DNA of 35,617 bases from Lacrimispora defluvii (GCA_013036995.1 JAAOXG010000031.1:1-35617); one strand, 5' to 3'; shown: positions 17,394 to 26,217, counted from the first letter of the stretch. Notes: generated by a model not told the origin, from the letters alone. A program made the numbers and translations.

Positions 17394-17714
17394 GTGGAAA
17401 ACCTGAGCGAAATGCTCAAAGGGGTGTTAGAGGGGGTCGTGCTGGAAATTATTGCTCGGGATGAGATTTACGGCTATGAGATTGTGAAAAGGTTGAATGA
17501 ACTCGGTTTTGAGGGCATTGCCGAAGGTACAGTCTACTCCCTGCTGGTGCGGCTGGAAAGGAACCGATTGGTTCACATTGTCAAAAAACCTTCCGAAATC
17601 GGCCCGCCGCGGAAGTTCTACACACTCAATGAGCGCGGACGGGCTGAATTGATGTCTTTTTGGGCACGATGGGACTTTTTGAGCGGACGTATTGAAATTT
17701 TAAGAAAGAAATAA
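17394..17714 (+). CDS. PadR family transcriptional regulator
   Basis: A 106-residue PadR-type winged-helix protein (LEGVVLEIIARDEIYGYEIVKRL, then GTVYSLLVRLERNRLVHIVKK and GPPRKFYTLNERGRAEL), the size of the short PadR class with only one C-terminal dimerisation helix. GTG at 17394 has GGAGG 6 bases upstream. It is followed by a very short frame (17730-17765, MSFSHEKTGRK) with a GAAGGAAAG ribosome site, which may be the stub of a lost partner gene, and then by the first magnesium ATPase 134 bases downstream. It therefore probably heads the magnesium transport unit, but PadR regulators in general answer to many small molecules, so the signal is unknown. Confidence 0.88.
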   Translation: MENLSEMLKGVLEGVVLEIIARDEIYGYEIVKRLNELGFEGIAEGTVYSLLVRLERNRLVHIVKKPSEIGPPRKFYTLNERGRAELMSFWARWDFLSGRIEILRKK

Positions 17715-17848
17715 AAGAAGGAAAGAATTATGAGCTTTAGCCATGAAAAAACAGGACGGAAATAAATCGCAAAGGAAAAGCAAGAAATTGGCGGCTCGGA
17801 TTATGATAAAATAATATATATTTACTCATTTGATTAGGAGGTATCACT

Positions 17849-20512
17849 TTGAATAAAGCATCCCTATTAAACAACCGTATGAAAAAATACGCTCATAGTG
17901 ATACGGCCGCTCTGTATAACGATTTGGGTATCACGCGAAACGGGCTTCGACTGGAGCAGGTCGAGGTCATGAAGAAAAAATATGGGGACAACAATATTGT
18001 CGCCAGAAAATCGGATACCATAGGATTTCGGCTCCGCCGAGCCTTTATTAACCCGTTTACCGTAATTCTGTTCGTGCTGGCCATTGTATCCCTTGTAACG
18101 GATGTATGGTATACGGACGATCTCCATAAGACCGCCACAACGGTTATCATTATCAGCGTGATGATTCTCGTCAGCGGTGTTGTTCGTTTTATCCAGGAAC
18201 TTCGGTCGAAACATGCCTACGATCAATTGGACCGGCTGGTGCATACCCATATCAATGTAAAAAGAGACGGTGTCATTATAAAAATACCTGCCGAAGATCT
18301 GGCGGTGGGTGATTGTGTCTATTTATCTGCAGGTGATCGCGTACCGGCGGACATACGCCTTACAAATACAATGGATCTGTTTGTTTCGCAATCCGCTATC
18401 ACGGGGGAGAGCGGCATCCTGGAAAAAAACAGCGGGAAGTATGACTATACGGAGCAAATGGCCTTTTCACAGTACGAAAACCTTGTCTTTATGGGAACGA
18501 CCGTGATCAGCGGAAAAGGCGAAGGTGTTGTCCTTGCCGTTGGAAAAGAAACGCTGTACGGCAATTTTATTCAGCCCAATGCCCTTACTTCCAACACTTT
18601 TGTAAAAGGTGCGAACTCGATTGCCTGGATTTTGCTCCGGTTCATGGTTATTTTAGTTCCCATTGTCTTTGTTGTTTCCGGCATTACAAAAGGAAACTGG
18701 GTGGAATCCTTCCTTTTTGCATTGTCCGTAGCGGTTGGCCTGACCCCGGAAATGCTTCCTATGGTCATCACGGCTTGTCTGGCAAAGGGCAGTATTTCCA
18801 TGTCGAAGAAACAAACAATTATCAAGGATATCAATGCTATGCAGGGTTTCGGAAGCATGGATGTTCTATGTATGGACAAAACCGGAACACTCACCAATGT
18901 AAATATAATATTAGAATACTATATGGACATTCTTGGAAACGAAAGTGAAGAAGCGCTCCGCCTTGCCTATTTGAACAGCCTATACCACTCCGGTGTGAAA
19001 AACCCCATTGATACTGCGATTCTGGAATGCCGAAATATGCCGGGGAAAAATGAATACTATGAGGCTTTAGCCGGACAGTACCACAAAGCGGATGAAATCC
19101 CTTTTGATTATTCTCGTAAATATGTCAGTACGCTCATCGCAGACGATCACGGAAACCATCAGCTCGTCATGAAGGGCGATGTGGAGGCCGTATTCTCCCG
19201 ATGTGCCTTTGTGGAGTATCAAGGAACCGTCAAGCCCATTTCAGAAGATGGAAGAAGCAGCGTTGCCGCGGTGGTAGATGAAATGCTGGAAGATGGCATG
19301 AAGGTGATTGCTGTCGCCAGAAAAGACTTAGGCAATCAAAATATGGCATCTCTTTCAGACGAATCCGGCATGACTTTGGTGGGGTATCTTGCCTTCTTTG
19401 ACGCTCCTAAAAAATCGGTGGCACAGTCCATTGCCAAGCTCAAGAGCCTGCAGGTAAAGGCGAAAATCCTTACGGGCGATCATCAGCAGATTGCCCTCTC
19501 TATTTGCAGCAGAATCGGCATTGCCTCCGAAAATATGCTGACCGGAGCAGACTTAAACCACTTATCCGATTTGGAATTGCGGCTCGTGGTGGAAAAAACG
19601 GATGTATTTGCCGAACTAACCCCCAGCCAAAAGGTTCGTATTGTAACGGCTTTGCAGGAAAACGGTCATACCGTGGGATTTCTTGGTGACGGCATGAACG
19701 ATATTCCCGCGATCTGTGAAGCGGATGTGGGAATATCCGTGGATACCGCCGTTGATGCCGCAAAGGACATGGCCGGTGTCATTCTGCTGCAGAAGGACTT
19801 GAATGTGCTGGAGGAAGGCATTTTAGAGGGCAGAAAGACCTTTGCGAACATGTCCAAGTATATCAAAATAACCGCAAGCTCCAACTTTGGCAATATTCTT
19901 TCCATTGTTTGCGCCAGTGCTTTCCTGCCTTTTTTACCGCTGGCGGCCGTACAGCTCCTGCTCTTGAACCTGCTTTATGATATCCTTTGTATCGTGCTGC
20001 CGTGGGATCATGTTGATCAGGAGGTGTTTTCTTCCCCCAGGGAATGGTCCGGTAAAACCCTTGGACGTTTTATGCGGTTTTTCGGCCCCATCAGCTCTAT
20101 TTTTGATGGGATCACTTTTCTGTTTTTATACTTTGTCCTATGCCCCGCACTTACCGGAGGGCTGCTCTATACCCAGCTCACCGACCCGGTCATGCAGTTT
20201 CGATATATCGCACTCTTCCAGACCGGATGGTTTCTGGAATCCATGTGGACGCAGGTTTTGATTCTGCACATGCTGCGCACTCAAAAAATACCTTTCCTGC
20301 AAAGCAGGCCATCGGCCTCGGTTATGCTGATTACGGTTATCGGCATCCTGCTGTTCACAGGACTTACCTTTACCCCTATGGTCAATGTCCTGGGTCTGAC
20401 GGTGCTCCCCCTGTGGTATTTTGGGTTCCTGCTTGTTGTCGTCGCCAGTTACATGCTGTTAACCACCGTATTGAAGCGAATCTACATTGCCAAATACGGT
20501 GAGCTGATTTAG
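17849..20512 (+). CDS. mgtA: Magnesium-translocating P-type ATPase (first copy)
   Basis: An 887-residue P-type ATPase of the MgtA/MgtB (P3B) class, which imports Mg2+ down its gradient using ATP. Visible landmarks are the N-terminal INPFTVILFVLAIVS helix, actuator motif AITGES, phosphorylation motif DKTGTLT with Asp about residue 343, KGDVEAV nucleotide-binding region, GDGMND hinge, and the MgtA-specific QLLLLNLLYDILCI and PWD helix text. About ten membrane helices are present. TTG at 17849 is chosen because AGGAGG precedes it at good spacing. No defect is visible. It shares the family with the second ATPase at 22073 but differs throughout, so these are diverged paralogues rather than a recent duplication. 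It is followed after 15 bases by a winged-helix regulator. Confidence 0.92.
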   Translation: MNKASLLNNRMKKYAHSDTAALYNDLGITRNGLRLEQVEVMKKKYGDNNIVARKSDTIGFRLRRAFINPFTVILFVLAIVSLVTDVWYTDDLHKTATTVIIISVMILVSGVVRFIQELRSKHAYDQLDRLVHTHINVKRDGVIIKIPAEDLAVGDCVYLSAGDRVPADIRLTNTMDLFVSQSAITGESGILEKNSGKYDYTEQMAFSQYENLVFMGTTVISGKGEGVVLAVGKETLYGNFIQPNALTSNTFVKGANSIAWILLRFMVILVPIVFVVSGITKGNWVESFLFALSVAVGLTPEMLPMVITACLAKGSISMSKKQTIIKDINAMQGFGSMDVLCMDKTGTLTNVNIILEYYMDILGNESEEALRLAYLNSLYHSGVKNPIDTAILECRNMPGKNEYYEALAGQYHKADEIPFDYSRKYVSTLIADDHGNHQLVMKGDVEAVFSRCAFVEYQGTVKPISEDGRSSVAAVVDEMLEDGMKVIAVARKDLGNQNMASLSDESGMTLVGYLAFFDAPKKSVAQSIAKLKSLQVKAKILTGDHQQIALSICSRIGIASENMLTGADLNHLSDLELRLVVEKTDVFAELTPSQKVRIVTALQENGHTVGFLGDGMNDIPAICEADVGISVDTAVDAAKDMAGVILLQKDLNVLEEGILEGRKTFANMSKYIKITASSNFGNILSIVCASAFLPFLPLAAVQLLLLNLLYDILCIVLPWDHVDQEVFSSPREWSGKTLGRFMRFFGPISSIFDGITFLFLYFVLCPALTGGLLYTQLTDPVMQFRYIALFQTGWFLESMWTQVLILHMLRTQKIPFLQSRPSASVMLITVIGILLFTGLTFTPMVNVLGLTVLPLWYFGFLLVVVASYMLLTTVLKRIYIAKYGELI

Positions 20513-20527
20513 AAAGGGGGAATCGCA

Positions 20528-21031
20528 TTGAAGAAAAACGCAAGCTTTATCATGATGGATTCCGCCCTTGCTAAATCCCTGTATGATACCCTGAAAACTT
20601 TAGAGCCTAAATCCAGGTATTCCGATGAGCTTCTGCAGGGATTAAAGGATTTGATGGAAGGCGAGGTGGCTACCCTCATGCTGGGGATGACCGGTAATGG
20701 GGAACCCTTCATCAATGGCGCAGACGATGGCATTTATGTCGGCGCACTTGAAATCCATCCCAAGAACCATAAAGTGTTATGTGATGGAGCAGAGGTCAGT
20801 TTAACCCCAAAGGAATTTGACATTCTATATTTTCTTGCAAAGAACAAGGGGGAGATTTTCACCAAGGAACAGATTTACCAGGCAGTTTGGGCAGAGGATT
20901 ATCTTATGGCAGACAGCAATATCATGGCCTTTATCCGAAAGCTCCGAAAAAAGATTGAACCAAACCCGGATGTGCCGGAATACATCCTTACCATATGGGG
21001 AATCGGTTATAAGTTTACGGACCGAATATAG
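20528..21031 (+). CDS. PhoB/OmpR-type winged-helix regulator lacking a receiver domain
   Basis: A 167-residue protein. The C-terminal 95 residues are a Trans_reg_C DNA-binding domain (VSLTPKEFDILYFLAKNKG, then IYQAVWAEDY, SNIMAFIRKLRKKIE and TIWGIGYKF). The N-terminal 70 residues are not a response-regulator receiver: there is no phospho-acceptor Asp pocket, only helices (MMDSALAKSLYDTLKTLEPK). Activation must therefore come from another signal or from abundance. TTG at 20528 with AAAGGGGG upstream is the likely start. It is 15 bases after the mgtA-like gene and ends at a strong terminator. An 11-bp direct repeat lies just downstream, in front of the second magnesium unit, and fits the binding geometry of this family. 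Confidence 0.82.
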   Translation: MKKNASFIMMDSALAKSLYDTLKTLEPKSRYSDELLQGLKDLMEGEVATLMLGMTGNGEPFINGADDGIYVGALEIHPKNHKVLCDGAEVSLTPKEFDILYFLAKNKGEIFTKEQIYQAVWAEDYLMADSNIMAFIRKLRKKIEPNPDVPEYILTIWGIGYKFTDRI

Positions 21032-21035
21032 AAAA

Positions 21036-21081
21036 ACGGATTGGCTCCCGCTGCGCAGCGGATGAGATCAATCCGTTTTTT
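21036..21081 (+). terminator. Intrinsic terminator after the regulator gene
   Basis: ACGGATTG pairs with CAATCCGT, with an inner CCGCTGC/GCAGCGG stem, followed by six T residues. It separates the first magnesium unit from the second. Confidence 0.88.
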
Positions 21082-21090
21082 CTTGCCGTT

Positions 21091-21147
21091 TCGCAAGAAA
21101 ATCGCAAGAATTTAGCCATATGATTTCTTTTCGATTATGGTTATAAT
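21091..21147 (+). promoter_or_regulatory. 11-bp direct repeat and -10 box upstream of the second magnesium unit
   Basis: TCGCAAGAA occurs at 21091-21099 and 21102-21110, an 11-bp period that matches tandem binding by PhoB/OmpR-type domains on one face of DNA. A perfect TATAAT lies at 21142-21147, but the -35 position (TATGAT) is poor, as expected for an activated promoter. The regulator encoded directly upstream is the obvious candidate activator. Confidence 0.55.
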
Positions 21148-21516
21148 AATAAAGTGCTGTTGAGCGCCATATTGAAAAAACAATGGAAGGAGATGAGATT
21201 TCGTGGACAGTTACAGTTGTAGGGGACAAAACAAAACGGTCAGACAAATAGATATTCGTGGATGTTATATCAGGTTCTTTACCACTGGAACTGATATACT
21301 GCTATGGGAATAGCACGGAAATCTCTATCCATTCATCCATAGATAGATTGTCCATCGTTTATGTATTCCTCTATAGGCTGCGTTTCCGTAACTGCGAAGA
21401 AGTTTTGCAGAAAACAAATTACGGGTTATGCGCTGAAGAAGCATAATAGCGATGGTTTTTTTATGCCCTTTTCAGCCGTTCCACAGGAAACTACACAATA
21501 AAGGAGAGTGAAACGT
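21148..21516 (+). other. Transcribed leader region with only weak small ORFs
   Basis: No solid gene is seen in these 369 bases. A 36-codon frame from GTG 21203 to 21313 (VDSYSCRGQNKTVRQIDIRG) has AAGGAG 10 bases upstream, and an overlapping 22-codon frame from ATG 21183 starts MEGDEISW. Both are weak. I looked for the M-box magnesium riboswitch and did not find its conserved blocks. Confidence 0.4.
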
Positions 21517-21837
21517 ATGAACTTAAATTGCATTGTTTTTGGACTTATCTTCCTGGTGGTTGGTATCGTCTTTTTCATCGGAGTGGGTCCAAACTGGATC
21601 AAAGCTTGGCGTGACATGCCAAAAGAAGAAAAAAACAAAATACACATGGATGAACTCAGCAAGAATATCGGGTGTGTATTTTTGGTTGCCAGCGGCATTT
21701 TTCTGATATCCGGTTTTAATCCCGGATTTAAGAACGCTGCATTTGTATGGTGCATGATCGCCTGGTTTGTGTTGACAGGCATTGATGTAGCTTTCATTAC
21801 AAAGTCAAACAGGTATAAAGCTGATGCTGCAAAATGA
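21517..21837 (+). CDS. DUF3784-like small membrane protein
   Basis: A 106-residue protein with three membrane helices (about residues 4-24, 50-68 and 77-98; for example IVFGLIFLVVGIVFFIGVG) and a charged loop MPKEEKNKIHMDELSKNIG. The loop motif, a K-E-E-K run followed by an L-x-x-x-x-G stretch between helices one and two, is the pattern of DUF3784 proteins. ATG at 21517 has AAGGAG 11 bases upstream. It is the first clear gene after the direct-repeat promoter, so it may be produced together with the second magnesium ATPase. Its function is not known. Confidence 0.65.
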   Translation: MNLNCIVFGLIFLVVGIVFFIGVGPNWIKAWRDMPKEEKNKIHMDELSKNIGCVFLVASGIFLISGFNPGFKNAAFVWCMIAWFVLTGIDVAFITKSNRYKADAAK

Positions 21838-21887
21838 CTGCCGTAAGGCATTGACATAGATACTTTAAAAAGAAAGGGGCGAAACAG

Positions 21888-22010
21888 ATGGAATCCGATA
21901 CTGGAAGTGGGTTAGGCCCTCAAGACATACAACCTCCGGGGCGAAGAAGATACCAGCAAAACTTTCGCATAGCGAAAAACCTGCTGTCTGTTTTGCTAAA
22001 AACTTTCTAA
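21888..22010 (+). CDS. Putative 40-residue leader peptide before the second magnesium ATPase
   Basis: ATG at 21888 has AAAGGGG 8 bases upstream. The frame encodes 40 residues beginning MESDTGSGLGPQDIQPPGRR and ending in a hydrophobic helix (KNLLSVLLKTF). An acidic N-terminus followed by prolines and an arginine run is the composition of the enterobacterial mgtA/mgtCB leader peptides, which sense magnesium through unstable ribosomes. RNA stems overlap its last codons: AGCAAAAC with GTTTTGCT, enclosing TTTCGC-ATA-GCGAAA. It ends 62 bases before the mgtA start. There is no sequence homology claim beyond composition and position. Confidence 0.45.
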   Translation: MESDTGSGLGPQDIQPPGRRRYQQNFRIAKNLLSVLLKTF

Positions 22011-22072
22011 GTCCATACAGGCTGATGTCTTGCTTCCGATTTCACTAAATACAATTTAGGAGGTATAGACTC

Positions 22073-24832
22073 ATGAACAAGAAAAAAAACAAAGTGGCTG
22101 TGAAAAAAATTTCAGAGAGCTATGTCCGCAGAGACAGAGCCAACGAAGTGATTACTTTCGCCGCAACCAATAAAATCAAGACTGTTTTAAGGAAATTCAA
22201 CACCTCCCCCGACGGTCTTTCAGAAAAAGAGGTCGTTGCAAGCCGCAATGCCTATGGCAGCAATAGGGTGACCCACGAAAAGAAAAAAACGCTGCCGCAA
22301 AGATTGGCAGGCGCGTTCATCAACCCTTTTACGGCAATTCTCGTTTGCCTTGCCATTGTATCTACGATTACGGATGTTATCCTTCCGATTATGCAAAACA
22401 CACCGGAGGATATTAACCTGCGTACAGTCATCATCATCATGGCCATGGTCGTTATTTCCGGCACGTTACGCTTTGTGCAGGAATCGCGCTCCGGCAATGC
22501 CGCTGAAAAACTCCTGGGCATGATTACTACAACCTGCACCGTTGACCGGGAGGAGGGCAAAAGGCAGGAAATTCCCCTTGCCGATGCGGTGGTTGGTGAT
22601 ATCATCCATCTTTCTGCCGGTGATATGATTCCTGCGGATGCCAGAGTGCTCCAAGCGAAGGATTTGTTTATCAGTCAGGCGGCCCTGACGGGCGAAAGCG
22701 CACCTGTGGAAAAATTTGCAGAAGTCGGCAATGATAAGGTGGATACTGTTACAGAGTATTCCAATATTGCATTCATGGGAAGTAACGTAATCAGCGGCAG
22801 CGCCGTCGCAGTGATCATCTCTGTCGGCGATGATACTCTGTTTGGCTCCATGGCTTCTTCGGTTGCGGGCGAGGCTGTTGAAACCAGCTTTACCAAAGGC
22901 GTCAACGCCGTGTCCTGGGTGCTCATCCGGTTTATGTTCGTCATGGTGCCTGTCGTATTTGTCATAAACGGGCTTACCAAGGGCGACTGGCTGGAAGCGT
23001 TCCTGTTCGGTATTTCCGTCGCGGTAGGACTGACCCCCGAAATGCTGCCGATGATTGTTACCAGCTGCCTTGCAAAAGGCGCTGTATCCATGTCTAAAAA
23101 GAAAACTATCGTAAAGAACCTGAATTCCATCCAGAATTTTGGCGCCATTGATATTCTCTGCACTGACAAAACCGGCACCTTGACACAGGAGCGCGTGGTA
23201 CTGGAGTATCACCTGGATGTTATGGGCAATGAAGACACCCGTGTGCTTCGCCACGCCTACCTGAACAGTTATTTTCAGACAGGCTATAAAAATCTGATGG
23301 ATCGGGCCATTATTCGCAAGACAGAGGAAGCGGAGGCCTCCGATCCAAGACTCATCGATTTGTCTGAAACCTATACAAAAGTGGATGAGATCCCCTTTGA
23401 TTTCACCCGCCGCCGTCTTTCCACGGTAGTCAGTGACAAAAGCGGCAAGACGCAGATGGTCACCAAAGGGGCCGTAGAGGAAATGCTCTCCATCTGCTCC
23501 TTTGCTGAGTATCAGGGTAAGGTGGAACCTCTTACGGAGGAATTAAAAGTAAATATCCTTCGGACGGTAGATACCCTTAATGAAGACGGAATGCGGGTTA
23601 TTGCTGTTGCACAGAAAACTAATCCGTCTCCGGTTGGCGCATTTGGCGTGAAAGATGAATGCGATATGGTGCTGATCGGTTATCTGGCGTTTTTAGACCC
23701 GCCGAAGGAATCGGTACATGAAGCAATCAAAGCCCTCAAGGAGTATGGCGTTACAACCAAAATTCTGACTGGCGACAACGACAAGGTAACCCGCTTTATC
23801 TGCAAAAGGGTAGGCCTGAAGGTCAACAACCTGCTGCTGGGCTCCGATATTGACAAGATGGACGACGACGCTCTGGCAAAAGCGGCGGAGCATACTGACG
23901 TATTTGCAAAGCTCTCGCCGGCTCAGAAGGCCCGCATCGTCACTGTCCTTCGCAATAACGGCCATACCGTTGGCTTCATGGGTGATGGTATCAATGACGC
24001 TGCGGCAATGAAGTCCGCCGACATTGGCATTTCTGTGGATAACGCAGTCGATATCGCGAAGGAATCGGCAGACATTATTCTTTTGGAAAAAGACCTGATG
24101 ATTTTGGAAGAAGGCATTATCGAAGGCCGCAAGACCTATGCCAATATGAACAAATATATCAAGATGACGGCGTCTTCCAACTTCGGCAATATGTTCTCGG
24201 TGCTGGCTGCCTCCGCCCTGCTTCCTTTCCTGCCCATGATGGGCGCACAATTGATCTTCCTCAACCTGATCTACGACCTGTCCTGCACTTCCATACCCTG
24301 GGATAACGTAGATGAGGAATTCCTGAAGAAACCCCGCAAGTGGGACGCGTCCTCGGTTGGAAGCTTCATGCTGTGGATCGGGCCTACAAGCTCCATCTTT
24401 GACTGGACCACCTATGCGATTATGTACTTTGTTTTCTGCCCGCTGTTTGTGTCCAATGGAATACTGTTCAACGATCTGGCAAACCACTTTTCCGGTGCCG
24501 AACTGCTGCGGATGCAGGCAAACTATACGGCGCTGTTCCAAGCCGGATGGTTTGTAGAATCCATGTGGAGCCAAACCCTGGTAATTCATATGATCCGCAC
24601 GCCGAAGATCCCGTTCATCCAGAGCCGCGCTTCCGCCCCGCTTACGCTGCTCACCTTTGTCGGTGTTGCAGTCGTAACAGTCATTCCGTTTACCGGTTTT
24701 GGAAGGGATCTCGGATTTCTTCCGCTTCCATCCGCATACTTTGTCTACCTGATTCCGTGCATTATCTTGTACATGGCGCTGGCCACCAGTATCAAGAAAG
24801 CATATGTACGGCATTACGGTGATCTTCTCTAA
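22073..24832 (+). CDS. mgtA: Magnesium-translocating P-type ATPase (second copy)
   Basis: A 919-residue P3B ATPase for Mg2+ import. The actuator motif ALTGES, DKTGTLT with Asp about residue 365, KGAVEEM, GDGIND hinge and the MgtA-type [19 protein letters not shown] helix are all present. It is about 30 residues longer than the first copy, mainly at the N-terminus ([20 protein letters not shown], a basic extension as in typical MgtA). The ATG at 22073 has AGGAGG at good spacing; a small stem CTAAAT-ACA-ATTTAG (22045-22059) touches that ribosome site. It is followed after 17 bases by a one-TM protein and then MgtC, so it heads a compact magnesium unit. Confidence 0.93.
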   Translation: MNKKKNKVAVKKISESYVRRDRANEVITFAATNKIKTVLRKFNTSPDGLSEKEVVASRNAYGSNRVTHEKKKTLPQRLAGAFINPFTAILVCLAIVSTITDVILPIMQNTPEDINLRTVIIIMAMVVISGTLRFVQESRSGNAAEKLLGMITTTCTVDREEGKRQEIPLADAVVGDIIHLSAGDMIPADARVLQAKDLFISQAALTGESAPVEKFAEVGNDKVDTVTEYSNIAFMGSNVISGSAVAVIISVGDDTLFGSMASSVAGEAVETSFTKGVNAVSWVLIRFMFVMVPVVFVINGLTKGDWLEAFLFGISVAVGLTPEMLPMIVTSCLAKGAVSMSKKKTIVKNLNSIQNFGAIDILCTDKTGTLTQERVVLEYHLDVMGNEDTRVLRHAYLNSYFQTGYKNLMDRAIIRKTEEAEASDPRLIDLSETYTKVDEIPFDFTRRRLSTVVSDKSGKTQMVTKGAVEEMLSICSFAEYQGKVEPLTEELKVNILRTVDTLNEDGMRVIAVAQKTNPSPVGAFGVKDECDMVLIGYLAFLDPPKESVHEAIKALKEYGVTTKILTGDNDKVTRFICKRVGLKVNNLLLGSDIDKMDDDALAKAAEHTDVFAKLSPAQKARIVTVLRNNGHTVGFMGDGINDAAAMKSADIGISVDNAVDIAKESADIILLEKDLMILEEGIIEGRKTYANMNKYIKMTASSNFGNMFSVLAASALLPFLPMMGAQLIFLNLIYDLSCTSIPWDNVDEEFLKKPRKWDASSVGSFMLWIGPTSSIFDWTTYAIMYFVFCPLFVSNGILFNDLANHFSGAELLRMQANYTALFQAGWFVESMWSQTLVIHMIRTPKIPFIQSRASAPLTLLTFVGVAVVTVIPFTGFGRDLGFLPLPSAYFVYLIPCIILYMALATSIKKAYVRHYGDLL

Positions 24833-24849
24833 AAGAAAGGAGCATGACA

Positions 24850-25038
24850 ATGAACTTGAATCATATTTGGATGAATCTTTTTGGCACAACACAGTGGTTT
24901 GGCATTGACATAGGATTTTGGGTTTCTATGTTCGTAATAGCAATAGTTGTGGTTGTGATGAATGTTGTCTTTTGGGGAATGAAACCCAAAAGGAAAGCTG
25001 TTGAGGCAGCAATAGATAAGCAAGGAGAAAAACGCTGA
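24850..25038 (+). CDS. Small single-span membrane protein in the magnesium operon
   Basis: A 62-residue protein (MNLNHIWMNLFGTTQWFGID) with one strong membrane helix (about residues 22-43, WVSMFVIAIVVVVMNVVFW) and a basic cytosolic tail (MKPKRKAVEAAIDKQGEKR). ATG at 24850 gives a better AAAGGAG spacing than the ATG at 24844. It begins 17 bases after the P-type ATPase stop and ends 76 bases before mgtC. Small membrane peptides that bind or stabilise MgtA are known in enterobacteria (MgtS, MgtR), so a partner of the ATPase is plausible, but there is no recognisable similarity. Confidence 0.7.
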   Translation: MNLNHIWMNLFGTTQWFGIDIGFWVSMFVIAIVVVVMNVVFWGMKPKRKAVEAAIDKQGEKR

Positions 25039-25114
25039 CAAAACGCTTCTGCAGGCGCTTGTTTTAAGGGAAAACCGCTCTAAGGGGCAATGTTTGGAGG
25101 AAGGGGGTGTCCGT

Positions 25115-25795
25115 ATGACGATCTATGATTTTACATTACGCTTGGGTGTCGCACTTGTGCTTGGCTTCATTATCGGCTTGGAGCGTCAGTTTACCGGGCA
25201 CCCTGCCGGAATCCGGACGAATATTCTGATCTGCCTGGGAACCTGTCTGTTTTTGCAGCTTCCCATGGTGATTGGGCTGGGTGCTGAAATCGCCCGTATT
25301 GAGAGCTATATTATATCCGGTGTCGGCTTTTTATGCAGCGGTGTCATCTTTAAGGAGAGTGGAACCGTAAAGGGTCTTAATACAGCCGCAACGCTTTGGT
25401 GCAGTGCGGCTGTGGGGTGCTTTGCGGCAACGGGAAAAATCCTTTTCGCTGTACTTGCCGCACTCATTTTAATTGCCGCTAACGTACTTTCCCGCCCCAT
25501 CGCAAACCAGATTTACCCCTTGATCAACTTCTCAGAGTCGGATAGACGCTATGCGATCTCTGTCGTATGTGATGAGCAGTATGAAGGCCGACTGCGCGCT
25601 TACTTAATCAACGCAGTAAAGGATAAAAAAATGTATTTGGTCAGTTTGGACAGCAATGACCTGCCCAATGATCAGATTGAGATAACGGCAGAATATACCT
25701 GCTTTTATCGGAATTGTATCCCTATCATTGAGCAGATCATAGCAAACTGCTTAAGGAACGAGGACAAGATTTCCGCCAAATGGGAACAAATTTAA
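25115..25795 (+). CDS. mgtC: MgtC/SapB family membrane protein
   Basis: A 226-residue protein with the MgtC N-terminal domain: four to five membrane helices over residues 5-140, with the hallmarks GFIIGLERQFTGHPAGIRTNIL, SGVGFLCSGVIFKESGTVKGLNTAATLWCSAAVG, matching family positions including the conserved Glu-Arg and TAATLW. A soluble ACT-like C-terminal domain follows (about 150-226). MgtC proteins act in magnesium starvation and modulate ATP synthase or membrane potential in pathogens; they are not magnesium transporters. ATG at 25115 is chosen with GGAGG upstream rather than the TTG at 25094. Confidence 0.92.
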   Translation: MTIYDFTLRLGVALVLGFIIGLERQFTGHPAGIRTNILICLGTCLFLQLPMVIGLGAEIARIESYIISGVGFLCSGVIFKESGTVKGLNTAATLWCSAAVGCFAATGKILFAVLAALILIAANVLSRPIANQIYPLINFSESDRRYAISVVCDEQYEGRLRAYLINAVKDKKMYLVSLDSNDLPNDQIEITAEYTCFYRNCIPIIEQIIANCLRNEDKISAKWEQI

Positions 25796-25811
25796 TAGTG
25801 AGGTGATCCGA

Positions 25812-25949
25812 ATGAAAAACGAACGGTTTAAGGTTATTTACTCGCAAGATAATCAGGTCTATACGATCTGTATCTTAGAGGACACAGAAACCGGAAAACA
25901 ATATCTACTAATTTCGGAAGGGTCCAATACGGCAGTATGCCCCCTGTAG
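25812..25949 (+). CDS. Short DUF6440-like protein, possibly truncated
   Basis: A 45-residue frame beginning MKNERFKVIYSQDNQVYTIC and continuing EDTETGKQYLLISEGSNTAVCPL. It resembles the start of DUF6440 proteins (ERFKVIY, then DxETGxxYL), but stops after the second strand, so it may be a shortened copy. GAGGTGAT lies 6 to 8 bases before the ATG. It lies 16 bases after mgtC in the same direction and is probably co-transcribed. Its function is unknown. Confidence 0.5.
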   Translation: MKNERFKVIYSQDNQVYTICILEDTETGKQYLLISEGSNTAVCPL

Positions 25950-26089
25950 ACGCAACATTCGGTTTCGTATGACAACTTTTTCAAAAAATCGTAGGGATTT
26001 TTCTTTCTTATACTTTATTAATAGATACAATTTTCTGATCTTTTCTAAAAACAAAGATAGGATAGAAAAAGCACAAATAAATAATAGCT
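25950..26089 (+). other. AT-rich gap before the riboswitch
   Basis: No gene is seen. The region is AT-rich (for example TTATACTTTATTAATAGATACAA near 26010-26030) and should contain the riboswitch promoter, but no single -35/-10 pair is clear. With the following elements, 25950-26584 is a 635-base stretch without a solid gene. Confidence 0.4.
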
Positions 26090-26172
26090 AAGGGCAAACC
26101 TGCCAAAAGGTGGGGACGCAAAGCCATAGGGTCTAAGGTGTATTACTGCACTATGATAGCCTGGTTGCCAAA
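26090..26172 (+). ncRNA. GEMM-I (cyclic di-GMP class I) riboswitch
   Basis: The element follows the GEMM consensus closely: GGGCAAACC (26092-26100), then AAAGGTGGGGACGCAAAGCC with the GNRA-type loop and receptor block, GGGTCTAAGG, and ATGATAGCCTGGTTGCC closing the P1 stem (GGCAA 26093-26097 with TTGCC 26165-26169). The G in AGGGCAAACC fits the cyclic di-GMP-sensing class rather than the cGAMP variant. It is followed by a terminator stem, so it is a transcription-control switch, but no clear target gene follows. Confidence 0.88.
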
Positions 26173-26181
26173 AACTATGCG

Positions 26182-26217
26182 GAGCCTGCCCTCATTCCAG
26201 AGGGCAGGCTCTTATTA
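26182..26217 (+). terminator. Terminator/expression platform of the GEMM riboswitch
   Basis: GAGCCTGCCCTC pairs perfectly with GAGGGCAGGCTC around a six-base loop, followed by TTATTAT. It lies 10 bases after the aptamer. Only short frames follow: one ends MGFYTYKRWN at 26326 with GAGAGGGG upstream of its last ATG. The supposed target gene appears to be missing. Confidence 0.8.

Noticed and set aside
17730-17765. 11-codon ORF after the padR-like gene
   Set aside because: It has a ribosome site but is too short to identify; noted in the padR entry only.
21148-22072. M-box magnesium riboswitch upstream of mgtA
   Set aside because: None of the conserved M-box blocks could be found by eye in the leader.
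22466-24892. Long minus-strand ORFs opposite the second magnesium ATPase
   Set aside because: Antisense shadows of a gene with every P-type ATPase motif; no ribosome sites.
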